64,000 nt of DNA from Sambucus nigra (Eukaryota > Streptophyta > Magnoliopsida > Dipsacales > Adoxaceae), in assembly GCA_949130495.1 (NCBI GenBank), contig OX422210.1:630792585-630856584 (forward strand), read 5' to 3'. Of the stretch, positions 54,001 to 64,000 are shown one piece after another. The translations under genes and the position numbers were made by a program. The notes under the pieces were generated by a model. The model saw nothing but the letters and a program-made list of their open reading frames with translations, did no database searches and was not told where the DNA came from. Every line of letters starts with the position of its first letter. Position 1 is the first letter of the stretch.

Positions 54001-55534
54001 GGGAAATATCAGAAGTATGGAAAGTGAAGTGGAGAGACCTTCGATATGAGGATGATGTATCCAGGGCCTGCATGTCAGCATTATCCATTACACCTGAGAT
54101 CATTATGCGGGTTGTGAGGGATCAGGCGAAGGATCAAATCTGTCGGGATAGGGTGACCCAGTTGTTAGCTAAGGGATCAGAGGGTTACTCGATCATCTCG
54201 GAAGGAGGCCTATGCCTTAATGGGAGGTTAATTGTGCCAGAGAATGAGGAGTTAAGGCATGCTTCTATGACAGAGTCCCATGGTTCAAGATTTGCGGTGC
54301 ATCCTAGCGGGGATAAAATGTACCAGGATATGAGGACGCATTATTAGTGGGCAGGAATGAAAAGTGACATAAAAGAGTTTGTCTCGAAATGTGCCACGTG
54401 TCAGCTAGTGAAAGTTGACCATCAGGGATGCTATAGCCGCTAGAGATTCCCGTGTGGAAGTGGGAGAGCATCTCCATGGACTTCATTACAGGGTTACCAG
54501 CATCGCAGAGGGGTCACGATTCCATATGGGTCATTGTGGATCGGTCGACCAAAGTGGCCTACTTCCTTCCGATTCGCATAGACTTTGAGACGATGCGTTA
54601 TGCGCAGCTATTTATAGCATAGATTGTTAAGTTGCACGGGGTGCTGATAAATATTATGTCTGACAGAGACAAATTTTTTGTGACCCATTTTTTGTAGAGC
54701 TTTCAGGAGGCCATGGGCACGGAGTTACGTCTGAGCATAGCCTATCACCCACAGACCGATTGACAGACTGAGAGAGTCAATCAAATGCTAGAAGACATGC
54801 TTCAAATGTGCATTTTAGACTTTGGGGGAGGTTGGGAGAGATATATTCCTTTGGTAGAGTTTGCGTATAACAACTCTTACTAATTCACGATTGGCATGGC
54901 ACCGTTCGAGGCACTGTACGAGAGACCTTGTCGTTCACCCGCTTGTTGGTTAGAGGTGGAGGACAATAAGCTATTGGGGTCGGAGATTGTCCAGGAGACG
55001 TCTGCCAAGATAGAGTTGATTCGAGGGCAGATTCGGATAGCTTAGGATAGGTATAAGAGTTATGCTGATACTTCATGGAGACATGTGGAGTTAGAGGTTG
55101 GGGATCAGGTATTAGTCCGAGTGTCCCCTATGAAAGGGGTGATGAGGTTAGGCAAGAAGGGTAGATTAACACTGAGGTACGTGGGACCTTTCCCTATTAT
55201 TTAGAGGGTGGGACCAGTAGCATATAGACTGGGGTTTCCAGAACATCTTCAGCGGATACACCACGTGTTCCATGTGGCATCGCTGAAGAAATATCGAAGG
55301 AGCGAGAGGGCCTTCTAGCACATTCCACTCGAGAAAATTTATTTTCAGCCAGACATCTCGTATGAGGAGAGATCGGTGGCTATTCTAGACCGTAGTGAGC
55401 GGAAGTTACGATCCAAGGTTGTTCCACTAGTTAGAGTACAGTGGGATCATCACAACATTGACGAGTCTACCTGGGAGCGGGAGGAGGATATGAGAAAACA
55501 GTATCCAGAGTTATTCACCACCGGTACGACCTAA
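54001..55534 (+). pseudogene. R9 copy 1 integrase and chromodomain
   Basis: H2C2 region: HASMTESHGSRFAVHPSGDKMYQDM and KCATCQLVK. After a shift near 54425: [40 protein letters not shown]-stop-QTERVNQMLEDML and FAYNNSY; D, D and E are still legible. It then reads YADTSWRHVELEVGDQVLVRVSPMKGVMR, GPVAYRLGFPEHL and HHVFHVASLKKY. The C-terminal chromodomain reads LRSKVVPLVRVQWDHH, DESTWEREEDMRKQYPELF (55400-55520). Chromodomains are thought to steer integration to heterochromatin. At least seven stops. Confidence 0.88.
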
Positions 55535-55557
55535 TTTCGGGGATGAAATTCCTCTGT

Positions 55558-55569
55558 AAGGGGGGAAGT
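55558..55569 (+). other. R9 polypurine tract before LTR2
   Basis: AAGGGGGGAAGT directly before TGTAACACCC at 55571, the expected plus-strand primer. Confidence 0.85.
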
Positions 55570-55570
55570 A

Positions 55571-57181
55571 TGTAACACCCCGTATTTTTGGCCATTTAAT
55601 ATTTAATTAATTCAGGAATTCAAAATTACTTGTGTGTTGTAATTTTAATTGAATTAATTATGGTAATATATAGTTAAATATTAATCGGGGAGTGAATGGT
55701 TAATATTTAGGGAAATCTAATTACTGAGTGAATAGTAATAATCTATTTACGTCATTTCGAGTATTAATGACGGGGTATGTACTTATGTCAGCCAGGGGTC
55801 GGTATAGACTAATTTGGGTGTGAGATAAGGATTTTTATAAATTAATTCGGATGCTAATTCTGAGTGTACGGTTGAGTTCGGATGGACCAAGATAGTCGAA
55901 AAAGTGTACCCGGGGGTAGTAAACGGGTCATGGGACATTTTTAGGCATAGACGGTCCCACACGGGGCATTTGGGTCACTTAGGCTTGGCCCATTAGACAA
56001 AAAACGGGATTTAGCCTAATTAATGAATTATAAGGAAAAGGGGAACGGCTGATTAGAGTTTAGAAAATACTTAGTGGGAGAGGAAACCCTAAGAGGCAGT
56101 TAAAGGCAAATTGGGGGACAAAGGAAAGGGCCAAAAGAAGGGATTTCATCTTCAACTTTGGGAATTCACAACCTCAATTCAGACCCTACTAATCATAAGG
56201 CAAGTGGTTAACTTGCTATAGCATTTAATTTGTATTTTGATTCATATTTATGTGATGTGAGAAATCAAAATTCGTTTTGGGATTTTAAAGGGTACAAACA
56301 TGGGTTTTTTTGTAAATCAATATTCTGATTCCTAAATTGTGTAGAAATTGATGGATAATCTGAGAATTGTATGTATATATCTGGTAAGATGTGTAAGCCC
56401 AGACTAGTTAGGAACGAAATTGGGATAAGATTTGATGTTGAAATAGGTTAATGAGAAAAACGGATTTTTCCCCATTTCATGAAAACTATAGAGAACGAAA
56501 ATTAAATGGTGTTTATGGACTTTATGGGGGTCCCTTATAAGGTTTTTGGTATATATTATTGATGAGAAGACTTGGGTTGGAGTATAGAAGAAGTTATGGT
56601 TTTGAGTTTTTCATCCATGGCAGAAACAGCAAGCTGAAGAAGACGATGACCTGTACGATCGATCGATCGAGGGTTGAGGATCGATCGATCGATGGTCGAT
56701 AAATTTTGGCAGTTCGTCCAGTTTAAATGTATAAAGGGAAATTAACTTAAAAATTCTTTCCTATACCTTATGTAATGAGAGATAAACATAGGAATACAAT
56801 CTAATTAATTATGAAGGAAAATTAATTAGGATTTGGAGGAAATTTATGTGTGACACACTATGGTTAAATTCTTGGAAGCATATTTCGAAATAATTAAATA
56901 CGGATTGAGTGGGCGAGTCCGGGTATATTAGTTGAGCGATACCAAGGCGTTAATTTTATTTAAAGTGAAAGCTAAATAATTTGGAGTAGGGAATTTAGAC
57001 TCGGGTATTGTTTTATTTCGGGCCGCGAGAGTAAGTCCGAATATATTGGTTGGAGCGACACCAAAAGTAATTTAATTAATTAATGTGAAAATTAATTAAT
57101 AATAAGAGTTGGGCCATAAACTCATAATAATTTGAATAGGCTTGTGTTACGGACTTAGTACACGATATAGCCTGGATAGTT

Positions 57182-57244
<63 letters not shown>

Positions 57245-58516
57245 GGTGTGCGATAGTATATATATATGGTGTGTGCATTAATATCAGTGGCTAGATATTA
57301 TTATTATATAGACTCTAGTGCTATAGGAGGGAGGTTGCGCGTAGTGGACGAATCCCCTAGCTTGAGGAGTAGGGCGAGTATATTCCTACGTCATAGCATC
57401 CATTATATGGGTGAGGGGCATCTCACTTTCAGGGAAGGAATATGACCGCCTCCAATTTTTATGTAGTAACCAAGTTAGTGAGCGATTCTAATTTAGGTAA
57501 CTAGGTTATGTGAATATACCTAGTGGAATAGCACTTTAGAGAATATACATCCGGTGTAATATTACTCGGGAGGACGTTTATTATTAATTATTATTTTAGC
57601 ATAATTGTGCATGTTGTAATATGATTATAAGTGTATAATTAGGTATATAATTATATACGGGTTAATTAATAAGGGTCGTGAATTGTATTATATGTATAAC
57701 AGGTGTAAAAGTTACATGAATTTAAAAAGGGAAAAGATTATTTCATTTAATGTTAATAATAACTTAGAAATCATAATTATGGCATACTCGGTTAGAGTAG
57801 GGTGGTTGCAAGGGAATTATATCAGTTACCTAGTCATGAGATAAATAACTAGGTAAATTAATCAAGGCGCTAGTAGTGCACATTAGAGGAGGGGTGAATA
57901 TGTCCTCAAGGGAGTGCGACACTAACTAAAATATGGATATCATGCATATTTATTTCTTACTGCAAGTTAATCATTTGCTAAATGTTTTCCAAATGTTTTG
58001 GGTACTAACCCTTGCTATAAAAAAATTTAAAAACCTTTTAGGTGTCCAGCCACAGGGACGCCAGGCTTGACTCATTCCAAGGATCCGTTGCTGCAGCATA
58101 TGTGGATGTTGTGAGAATTTGATAGGCGCCTCATCCTTTTCATTTCTAGAGTAGAGATTTCCTATCAGTTATTCGAGCATGTCGCTCACCGTTGTATTCA
58201 GTACTTATGTCAGACCTGTTGAGATTTATTACTTGTCTTTACTTTTGTCGGATTTTGAACCAATGGTTTATTCGGTCATTTAATTAATTGTGAATGGTTG
58301 ATTTCAGTTAATTGTGATTGGTTATATTATTTTGTTTCCGCATGAGTATTTCATTTAAGTAAATGAAAGATAAAACTTGGCACCAGTCTAATGTTTCTCG
58401 CTTAGGTGGTTAGTAATTAAAAAGGCGACGGTGATGCTAAGAATGAACCAACTGGGAAACCTGTTCTAATTTAATTTAGGACTGATCACCCGGGGTTAAT
58501 TAGGCGGGGTGTCACA
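55571..58516 (+). repeat. R9 LTR2 (2946 bp, shared by both internal copies)
   Basis: Close copy of LTR1 with scattered substitutions. Ends TGTAACACCC and GGGTGTCACA. It serves as 3' LTR of copy 1 and 5' LTR of copy 2. The GATC hairpin is at 56655-56694 and (TA)n at 57191-57232. Confidence 0.93.
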
Positions 58517-58518
58517 AA

Positions 58519-58530
58519 TGGTATCAGAGC
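58519..58530 (+). other. R9 primer-binding site 2 (initiator tRNA-Met)
   Basis: TGGTATCAGAGC two bases after LTR2, opening a second internal region. Confidence 0.93.
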
Positions 58531-58705
58531 ATCAGGTTCTAGTGTCCTTAGGATCTGTGTGGCTTACTACGTTTCAACGTCGCGTTTGGTTGTTATAGAG
58601 CCCTATTATTAGGACTGTTGATTCATTTTCCGCTTGTGAGTTATCGTATTTCTGCTACTAGTTTTTGTATAAATCGTGTACTTATACAATTCGATCTATT
58701 TTCAG

Positions 58706-59824
58706 ATGCCACCGAAGAGACAGAGAGCGGAGAGGGCTGAGGCTAGAGATGAGCTAAGGGAGGCTCATCAAAAGCCACAAGTACCGCCACCACCACCCCC
58801 ACCCGAGTTGATCTCCACTACTCAGGTGGCAGTGATAGTGACCCAAGTAGTCGAGACAGCGATGCGAGCTATGGCAACTCATTTTCCACAACCCAAGGCA
58901 CCACCTCCAGTGGCACCAGCAACTCAGGCTCCAGTGGGGCAACCGTCTTGGCAGCGAGTTCGGGAGACCTTTCAGAAGGGTCTCCGACCTAAATTTCGAG
59001 GTAGCACCGATGTAGTAGAGGCTTGTGACTGGAAGAAGAATATTCAGTGCCATCTGTGCATGCTGGAGTGTACTGATGTGCAGAAATAGATGCTTGCTAC
59101 CTTTCTCTGTCGGGGGCAGCCTTGTAGTGGTGGGAGTCAGTTACAACCGTTGATGAAATCCGAATTCTGGGTGCGGTTCGACCGCAAATACTTCCCACCA
59201 GCGGTAGAGGCTGAGATGAGGAAGAAGTTCAATGAGTTAGTACAGGGTGACCTGTCAGTGGAAGATTATGAGGAAGAGTTCACCCACTTGGCAAACTTTG
59301 TGCCAAATGAGGTGAGCGATGAGGAGCGAAAGAAGTCGAGGTTCATGGATGGCTTAGCCTGGAGGATCCGGCATCATTTGATTGGGAATCCGGCGTTAGT
59401 GACCTATACAGATGTCGTTAATATCTCTCTTGTACATTTCCAAGATCATCACTTCTATGCGAAGGGGAGGAAGAGAGTAGGGGATCCAAGCCAGCAGGGC
59501 AAGGCAGTTACTGGTAGTGACACGAGTGGTACTCCACAGCAGACTAGCAGTCAGCAGGGGAATCAGGCTGAGAAATTTAGGCCTGGTGGGTTCCGACCGA
59601 GAGGACAGGGATTCAGGAGGGGGCAGCCGGTCCCAAATCCGCAGCAGCAGGTTCCTCAGGACCATCAGGGCCAAGGGAATAATGGGGGAGGCCAGCAGGG
59701 CCAACCACGTCAGGGCCAACGACAGGGAGACGATCATAAAACGTTGTTTTGTTTGTGTCTATCCAAGACACTTAAAGAGGGAGTGCCCACAGAGGGGCAG
59801 AGGTCATCAGCAGGGTGCCAATAG
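58706..59824 (+). pseudogene. gag: R9 copy 2 gag, better preserved
   Basis: The start MPPKRQRAERAEARDELREAH is open to a stop at 59087-59089. After a small deletion relative to copy 1 (the segment before EFWVRFDRKYF is shorter) it runs on to the end. Capsid: FPPAVEAEMRKKFNELVQGD, SVEDYEEEFTHLANFVPNEV, RIRHHLIGNPALVTY. A Gln/Gly-rich tail precedes the zinc knuckle CFVCVYPRHLKREC (C-x2-C-x4-H-x4-C intact, 59745-59786), which lies one frame over. Confidence 0.87.
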
Positions 59825-61670
59825 GGGCAATGGGGACAGATGCCGCCACTAGCAGCACCTGCCCCACCCACCCCACAGCAGCAGGGGAAAATGCACTACG
59901 GGCGTGTGTATAACGTCCGGGATGTTCCCAATCCTCCAGCACAGCAGGCGCCGCCAGCAGTTAAGGGTATGTTTTCTCATTCATGGTCATGAGGGTAGTA
60001 TACTTTCTGACACGGGAGCATCGCATTCATTCATTAAATCTAATTTTGCTAAACAAGCAGGGTTACTAGAGACCGCGGGTAGCCTTTGTATGTGTGTAGA
60101 GTCTCCCGTAGGCTGCGGGGCTTTGATTCACTCGATTTTTCGGGGAGTGGATATTCTGATTGGGAGGCTTAGTTTAGCAGCAGACCTCTTAGTGTTAGAT
60201 ATGGAGGGGTACGATGTCATCCTGGGTATGGAATGGTTGGCAGGATATCTGGCGACTGTAGATTGTTACTAGAGGACAATCATGTTCTCCATTCTGGGAC
60301 ATGAGATGTTCCTAATAGCGATGCCGCTACCTGAGGGAGGGTCGCATACACACTTGTATTATATCGAGGAGGAAACCTCACAGGAAGTAGTAGTTCCGTT
60401 GGATTCAATTCCGATGATGAGGGACTTTGAGGATGTGTTCCAGCATATACCAAGGTTGCCACCCAGCAGAGAAATCGAGTTTGTAATCGATTTAGCACCG
60501 GGGACGAGGCCGATTGCTCAAGCACCTTACCGTCTAGCCCCTTCAGAGATGCATGAATTAAGGGAACATATTCAGCAGCTCCTGGGTCAGGGTTTCATTC
60601 GGCGGAGTACATGGTCGTGGGGTGCATCGGTGTTGTTTGTAAAGAAGCGTGATGGTTCACTCCGCTTGTGCATGGATTATAGGGAGCTGAACAAGATGAC
60701 GATACAGAATAAGTATTCATAGCCTAGGATTGATGATTTATTTGACCAATTGAGAGGGGTGTCATACTTTTCTAAGATCGATTTGAGGTCAGGGTACCAT
60801 CAGCTACGGATCCGAGAGGAGGATGTTCCAAAGACCGCTTTCCTGTCACGGTATGGATCTTACGAGTTCAGGGTGATGCCATTCGCACTCACCAACGCTC
60901 CAGTAGTGTTCATGGATCTCATGAACAGGGTTTTCAGAGAGTACCTCGACCAGTTTGTCATCGTGTTCATTGATGACATCTTGATCTACTCGCGTACTGA
61001 GGGGGAACACGCAGAGCATCTGTGTATGGTTCTACAGACGTTGCGGGATCACCAGCTTTATGCTAAATTCGAGAAGTGTGGATTTTGGCTGTGGGAGGTA
61101 CAGTTTCTTATCCACGTGGTGTCAGACCGGGGTATTGCAGTGGATTCGAGTAAGGTGTCGGCGGTGAGGGAGTGGAGACAATTCACGACACCGACCGAGG
61201 TGCGCAACTTTCTGGGATTGGACGGTTATTACAGGTGGTTCATTAAAGGATTCTCAAAGATTGAGGGACCTTTGACGAGTCTGACTCGGAAAGGGGTGCC
61301 TTTCACTTGGAGTGATCATTGTCAATTAGATTTCGATGAGCTAAAGGACAAGTTGACATATGCACTCGTACTTGCTTTGACGAAGGGAGGACTAGAGTAT
61401 CGGGTTTACACTGACGCATCCTTACAGGGACTTGGGGATGTGCTTCAGCAGGAGGAAAGGGCTATAGCTTATGCGTCCAGAAAGGTAAAGCCCCATGAGA
61501 GGAATTACCCCACTCACGACCTAGAGCTAGCAGCGGTCGTTTTTTCTTTGAGGATATGGAGACATTATCTTCTAGGAGAGCAGTTCACATTATTCATGGA
61601 TCACAAGTCACTTCAGTATCTCTTCACACAGAAGGATTTGAATATGAGGCAGAGGCGGTGTCTACAATTT
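59825..61670 (+). pseudogene. R9 copy 2 protease, RT and RNase H, truncated
   Basis: Protease SDTGASHSFIKSNF (60009-60050) and ILIGRLSLAADLLVLDMEGYDVILGMEWLAG, with a stop at 60270. [46 protein letters not shown], a stop at 60719-60721, then 316 open codons with [26 protein letters not shown] and [10 protein letters not shown] (catalytic pair intact). RNase [38 protein letters not shown] and [14 protein letters not shown]. At RRCLQF it joins LTR sequence. Integrase and chromodomain are deleted. Only two stops separate it from an open protease-RT. Confidence 0.89.
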
Positions 61671-62662
61671 GTGAATATACCTAGTGGAATAGCACTTTAG
61701 AGAATATACATTCGGTGTGTTATTACTCGGGAGGATGTTTATTATTAATTATTATTTCAGCATAATTGTGCATGTTGTAATATGACTATAAGTATATAAT
61801 TAGGTAAATAATTATATACGAGTTAATTAATATATGCCGTGAATTGTATTATATGTATAATGGGTATGAAAGTTACATGAATTTAAAAAGGGAAAAGATT
61901 AATTAAGTTAATGCTAATAATAGTTAGAAATCATAATTATGGCATACTCGATTAGAGTAGGGTGGTTGCAAGGGAATTATATCAGTTACCTAGTCATTAG
62001 ATAAATAACTAGGTAAATTAATCAAGGCGCTAGTAGTGCACATTAGAGGAGGGGTGAAGATGTCCTCAAGGGAATGCGACACTAACTAAAATATGGAGAT
62101 CATGCATATTTATTTATTACTACAAGTTAATCATTTTCTAAATGTTTTCCAAATGTTTTGGGTACTAATCCTTGTTATAAAAAAAATTTAAAACTTTTTA
62201 GGTATCCAGCCACAGGGATGCCAGGCTTGACTCATTCCAGGGATCCGTTACTGCAGCATATGTGGATGTTGCGGGAGTTTGATAGGCGCCTCATTCTTTT
62301 CATTTGTAGTATAGAGATTTCCTATCAGTTATTCGAGCATGTCGCTCACAGTTTTATTCAGTACTTATGTCAGACCCATTAAGATTTATTACTTGTCTTT
62401 ACTTTTGTTAGATTTTGAACCGATGGTTTATTCGATCAGCTAATTAATTGTGAATGGTTCATTTCAGTTAATTGTGATTGGTTATATTATTTTGTTTCCA
62501 CATGAGTATTTCATTTAAGTCAATGAAAAATAAAACTTGGCACCAGTCTAATTTTTCTCACTTAGGTGGTTAGTAATTAAAAAGGCGACAGTGATGCTAA
62601 GAATGAATCAACTGAGAAACCTGTTCTAATTTAATTTATGAATGATCACCCAGGGTATCACA
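61671..62662 (+). repeat. R9 LTR3 fragment (last ~990 bp)
   Basis: It starts at GTGAATATACCTAGTGG, matching LTR1 from ~49738, and runs to the true LTR end GGTATCACA next to TSD GGAAC. About 1.9 kb of its 5' part is missing in the same deletion that removed integrase. Confidence 0.92.
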
Positions 62663-62667
62663 GGAAC
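62663..62667. repeat. R9 target-site duplication, right copy (GGAAC)
   Basis: It follows ...GGGTATCACA, the end of LTR3. It brackets the whole tandem complex. Confidence 0.93.
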
Positions 62668-64000
62668 CGTATGAGGTTTCAAACAACACTGTACGTCCTA
62701 TCCAGCAGAGCCGAGGTTGTGGGGGCAGAAGAGATGGTGGTGCCCAACGAAGAGGATCAACTTTTGATCGCTTGAGCAAAGGGTCGGCCTTTGAAAGGCT
62801 CGGCCCAGTTAATGACCTGAGGCAGAGGTTATCCAGGTCAAGAAGTGTAGTAGGATCACAAAGGGAAGATGGTAAACATTGGCCCGATAATGGCCGACCT
62901 CATCATGGCCGACCCCATCAAGGAAGACACAGGGATCAAGAGGAGGTTAATAAATGACGTTGTGCAGCGGCTGGGGAGCCCTCAGTTCACCCCTTGGAGG
63001 TGGTTGGGGAACCCTCAGTTCACCCCTTAGAGGTGGCTGGGGACAACCTCGGCCAGGACGACATTGCAAAGCCGTGGAATGACTCCATTCAACGCCTTGA
63101 CGGGAAGATAGGTAACCTCATCAAAAGCCGAGACCCATTACAAAGAGGGTTCTCAGAGGGCTCCCCATTCGTAGTAAGAATTATGAGCTTCCCAACCCCT
63201 TCCAAATTCAAACCACGAATGGTGTCTCCTAAGTATGATGGTAGTACAAACCCTGTGTATCATATTGAGATGTACCATTTCATAACAGATATTTATTCGA
63301 TACCGGATGAGATCAGGTGCTGAGCATTTTTAAGCACTTTGACGGGAGCGACGCATATTTAGTTTACTTTTCTTTCGAAGAACTCTGTTGAGAACTTTAA
63401 GGGCTTGGTTGAACGATTTATTCACAACTTCTTCTTTGGGGTAAGACCTCAAAATAAGACCACTCATATGATGTATGTCAAGCAGGGAAAAAATGAGATC
63501 CTACGAGACTACATAGCAAGGTTTAATAAGGAGAAACGGGAAGTGGAAGATTACGAAGAGAACATAGCTATGACAGCCCTCATTGGAGGACTCCAAAAGG
63601 GGAAGCTACTGTGGAAGCTTGTTGAGGATCCTCCCAAGTCCATGGCAGAGCTGTTGGCAACTACAGGAAGGGTCATGAACGCTAAAGAAGCTATGGCTGT
63701 AAAATACGAGGATGAAAATGGAAGCAGCAGTGGGAAATTCCAAAAGAAGAAAGATGGAAAGAAGAGGGCTGAGGATGACAAGTTTGCGCACTATACTCCT
63801 CTAACTGTGAGCTGTGAGCACATCCTCAATGAGATAAAAAAATGACAGGTCCCTAAGATGGCCAGAGAAACTGAAGGTTCCTCCGCATAAGAGGAACAAA
63901 AACTTATGGTGTGAATTCCAGGAGGATTACGACGATGTGATCGACAAATGTTTTGCCTTGAAGGATGAGATTGATAAAATGTTAAAGTCTGGGAAGCTCA
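62668..64000 (+). pseudogene. gag: R8 gag, right of R9 (continues past window)
   Basis: After the TSD, RMRFQTTLYVLSSRAEV resumes the R8 gag leader. Then come a 33-bp tandem duplication (62973-63038), LEVAGDNLGQDDIAKPWNDSIQRLD, RDPLQRGFSEGSPF, SFPTPSKFKPRMVSPKYDG, a stop at 63322, and 146 open codons (63405-63845): ERFIHNFFFGVRPQNK, YIARFNKEKREVEDYEENIAM, LVEDPPKSMAELLA and HYTPLTVSCEHIL. A shift at 63841 follows. The zinc motif (CEF...) near 63910-63955 is decayed. Confidence 0.85.
62973..63038 (+). repeat. 33-bp tandem duplication in R8 gag
   Basis: Two 33-bp copies of a GGGGA[GA]CCCTCAGTTCACC unit adjoin. R2 has only one copy at the equivalent place, so the duplication is specific to R8. 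It keeps the frame (11 codons). Confidence 0.85.

Larger units (their letters stand above)
47819..62662 (+). mobile_element. R9: Tekay/Del-type chromovirus, tandem LTR-int-LTR-int-LTR complex
   Basis: LTR1 47819-50742, internal 1 50743-55570, LTR2 55571-58516, internal 2 58517-61670, LTR3 fragment 61671-62662. One GGAAC duplication flanks all of it, so it descends from a single insertion expanded by recombination. The second internal copy breaks inside RNase H and joins the middle of LTR3. A chromodomain at the end of internal 1, initiator-Met primer sites and ~2.9-kb LTRs fit the Tekay/Del chromoviruses. Confidence 0.92.
46307..64000 (+). mobile_element. R8: Tat-type Ty3/gypsy element, 5' part, hosting R9
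   Basis: 5' LTR 46307-47249, primer site and gag start, interrupted at 47818 by R9 and resuming at 62663/62668. Gag continues to the window end. Same family as R2, in the opposite orientation. It is inserted into the RT of R7 and must extend past base 64000. Confidence 0.9.

Overview
This window is plant nuclear DNA, from a repeat-dense and probably heterochromatic part of an angiosperm genome (likely a eudicot, species not recognised). I found no host gene, rRNA, tRNA or CRISPR array. Essentially all 64 kb is one nest of Ty3/gypsy LTR retrotransposons. The evidence is LTR ends, primer-binding sites, gag/protease/RT/RNase H/integrase motifs, and three insertions whose 5-bp target-site duplications (TSDs) can be read on both sides.

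Nine elements are labelled R1-R9. R6 (29171-35851, +) is the oldest layer visible. R4 (15575-29170, -) sits in the RNase H region of R6, and R7 (35852 onward, -) sits in the 3' LTR of R6. Inside R4 lie R5 (22192-27374, -, TSD AGCTT) and R2 (3839-15574, -). Inside R2 lie R3 (4453-12512, +, TSD GTCAC) and R1 (1-3838, -). Inside R7 at 46306/46307 lies R8 (+), and inside R8 lies R9 (47819-62662, +, TSD GGAAC). The nest is therefore at least four levels deep on both sides.

Four families are present. R1 and R5 have ~1.2-kb LTRs and a primer site matching tRNA-Arg(ACG), which suggests an Ogre-like Tat element; R5 has lost pol and carries a ~1-kb hairpin minisatellite. R3, R4, R6 and R7 are a Tat family with ~0.47-kb LTRs, a second RNase H domain after the usual one, and a block of oppositely transcribed genes downstream of pol. 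R2 and R8 are another Tat family with ~0.95-kb LTRs. R9 is a Tekay/Del-type chromovirus with ~2.9-kb LTRs, an initiator-Met primer site and a C-terminal chromodomain. It is arranged as LTR-internal-LTR-internal-LTR fragment.

The most interesting biology is the antisense module of the R3/R4/R6/R7 family. It has its own TATA box in the 3' UTR, a spliced first gene (aORF1) with introns at conserved positions, a conserved stop followed by AATAAA, and then a separate coiled-coil gene (aORF2). A tandem array of short palindromes lies between aORF2 and pol, where the two transcription units converge. In R7 the promoter plus first exon of aORF1 is tandemly triplicated together with part of the LTR. 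All elements are decayed by stops, frameshifts and several catalytic-site changes. The antisense genes and the R7 and R9 polyproteins are the least damaged.
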